A stretch of DNA of 64,000 nucleotides from Burkholderia oklahomensis C6786 (lineage in GTDB: Bacteria > Pseudomonadota > Gammaproteobacteria > Burkholderiales > Burkholderiaceae). A program made the translations under genes and the position numbers. How positions within the stretch are numbered: position 1 is the stretch's first letter; every line of letters starts with the position of its first letter. This document shows, one piece after another, positions 63,252 to 64,000 of this stretch. The stretch is taken from assembly GCF_000959365.1 (NCBI RefSeq), contig NZ_CP009555.1, forward strand, positions 3,038,001 through 3,102,000. Reading direction: 5' to 3'. The notes beneath the pieces were generated by a model, which had not been told where the DNA came from, searched no databases, and saw only the letters and a list, made by a program, of their open reading frames with translations.

Positions 63252-63338
63252 CGCCCGCCTCCGCTCCAGCGCGGAGGCGGGCGGCGCGGCTCCGCCTTGC
63301 ATGGGATCGGAGTGGGCCGCTAAAGCGGTAACTCCGAT
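63252..63338 (+). other. Two intercistronic stem-loops between aceE and aceF
   Basis: Stem 1: CGCCCGCCTCCGC (63252-63264) pairs perfectly with GCGGAGGCGGGCG (63271-63283). Stem 2: ATCGGAGT (63306-63313) pairs with ACTCCGAT (63331-63338) and encloses CCGC-TAAA-GCGG. No T-run follows either, so they are not classical terminators. Stem 2 ends about 4 nt before the aceF ribosome site, suggesting RNA processing or translational control. Confidence 0.65.
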
Positions 63339-63357
63339 TGACAGGAGACACAAACAG

Positions 63358-64000
63358 ATGAGTCAAGCGATCGAAGTCAAGGTGCCGGATATCGGCGATT
63401 ACAAGGACGTGCCCGTCATCGAAGTGCTCGTGAAGCCGGGCGATGCGGTCGAGCCCGAGCAGTCGCTCGTCACGCTCGAGTCCGACAAGGCGACGATGGA
63501 CGTGCCGAGCCCCGTCGGCGGCATGGTCAAGGAAGTGAAGGTCAAGGTGGGCGACGCGGTGTCGGAAGGCTCGCTGATCGTGCTGCTCGACGGCGCGCAA
63601 GCGGCGGCGAAGCCCGCGCAGGCGAACGGCGTCGCGGCGCCCGCCGCGCAGCCGGCGCCGGCCGCGGCAGCCCCCGCGGCGGCTGCGCCCGCGGCGGCGG
63701 GCGGCGGCACGGTCGAGGTGAAAGTGCCGGATATCGGCGACTACAAGGACGTGCCCGTCATCGAGATCGCCGTGAAGGTCGGCGATACGGTCGAGAAGGA
63801 GCAGTCGCTCGTCACGCTCGAATCCGACAAGGCGACGATGGACGTGCCGAGTCCGGCTGCGGGCGTCGTCAAGGACATCAAGGTGAAGGTCGGCGACGCG
63901 GTGTCGGAAGGCTCGCTCATCGTCGTGCTCGAATCGACGGGCAGCGCAGCGAGCGCGCCGCAGGCGGCCGCGCCCGCGCCCGCCGCGGCTTCCGCACCCG
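63358..64000 (+). CDS. aceF: Pyruvate dehydrogenase E2, dihydrolipoamide acetyltransferase (3' end outside)
   Basis: Starts at ATG 63358 after AGGAGACAC and runs off the window after 214 codons. Two lipoyl domains are visible, each with a lipoylated lysine in [13 protein letters not shown], separated by an Ala/Pro-rich flexible linker. Both begin [16 protein letters not shown], so they are recent duplicates in sequence as well as structure. The peripheral-subunit-binding and catalytic domains lie beyond the window. It accepts acetyl groups from E1 (aceE) and passes them to CoA. Confidence 0.96.
   Translation, partial: MSQAIEVKVPDIGDYKDVPVIEVLVKPGDAVEPEQSLVTLESDKATMDVPSPVGGMVKEVKVKVGDAVSEGSLIVLLDGAQAAAKPAQANGVAAPAAQPAPAAAAPAAAAPAAAGGGTVEVKVPDIGDYKDVPVIEIAVKVGDTVEKEQSLVTLESDKATMDVPSPAAGVVKDIKVKVGDAVSEGSLIVVLESTGSAASAPQAAAPAPAAASAP

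Overview
The window is a 64 kb piece of a very GC-rich betaproteobacterial chromosome. Gene content and order point to the Burkholderia pseudomallei/thailandensis group, chromosome 1: narK1-narK2-narGHJI-narXL, glnA-glnL-glnG, pdh genes beside a FixL/FixJ-like pair, a VgrG/Rhs type VI secretion cassette, and 9-bp tandem repeats. The species is inferred from these gene families, not from a database search. Most long open frames on the opposite strand of real genes are GC-driven shadows and were left out.

Layout. (1) 1-920: 3' part of a class-III aminotransferase. (2) 1298-14110: accessory region. An unrecognised coupled gene pair on the minus strand diverges from a plus-strand cassette vgrG - eagR (DcrB-fold chaperone) - rhs (prePAAR/PAAR-Rhs effector with a GIY-YIG-like C-terminal tip) - Imm26-like immunity gene. 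GC drops sharply over the toxin tip and immunity gene. Next come a parE remnant, a truncated phage gene fused to a 5'-truncated tyrosine recombinase, an intact antitoxin/ParE pair with its own operator, and a RES-domain protein. The region ends at the 3' end of a tRNA-Val(CAC) gene. (3) 14466-20424: a LysR regulator diverges from a catabolic cluster (acyl-CoA dehydrogenase, class-III CoA transferase carrying a 9-bp VNTR in frame, MHS-family transporter). (4) 20939-31769: housekeeping genes yggX, argA, hrpA, a YVTN beta-propeller protein, a sterol-desaturase-like enzyme, an EI24-like membrane protein, a CinA-N-like protein and a rhodanese. (5) 31883-36456: glnA with a sigma-54 promoter and NtrC-like sites, followed by glnL and glnG. 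(6) xthA and a FkbM-type methyltransferase. (7) 38765-51238: the whole respiratory nitrate reduction block on the minus strand (transporters narK1 and narK2, reductase narGHJI, sensor/regulator narXL). (8) 51400-57087: initiator tRNA-fMet, SOS-type dinB, the M3 peptidase prlC, folD. (9) 57113-64000: a FixL/FixJ-like two-component pair divergent from aceE and the start of aceF, with a perfect palindrome between them.

How the parts work together. VgrG and the PAAR-Rhs protein would form the loaded tip of a type VI secretion spike. EagR would hold the effector's N-terminal membrane helices, and the Imm26-like protein would protect the producer. The recombinase remnant, toxin-antitoxin genes and tRNA edge suggest a decayed island next to this cassette. 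NarXL senses nitrate/nitrite and lies directly downstream of the genes it would control. GlnL/GlnG would act on the sigma-54 promoter of the adjacent glnA. The most informative regulatory readings are the overlapping divergent -10 elements between argA and hrpA, the LexA box on the dinB promoter, and the palindromes upstream of narG, aceE and the toxin-antitoxin operon.
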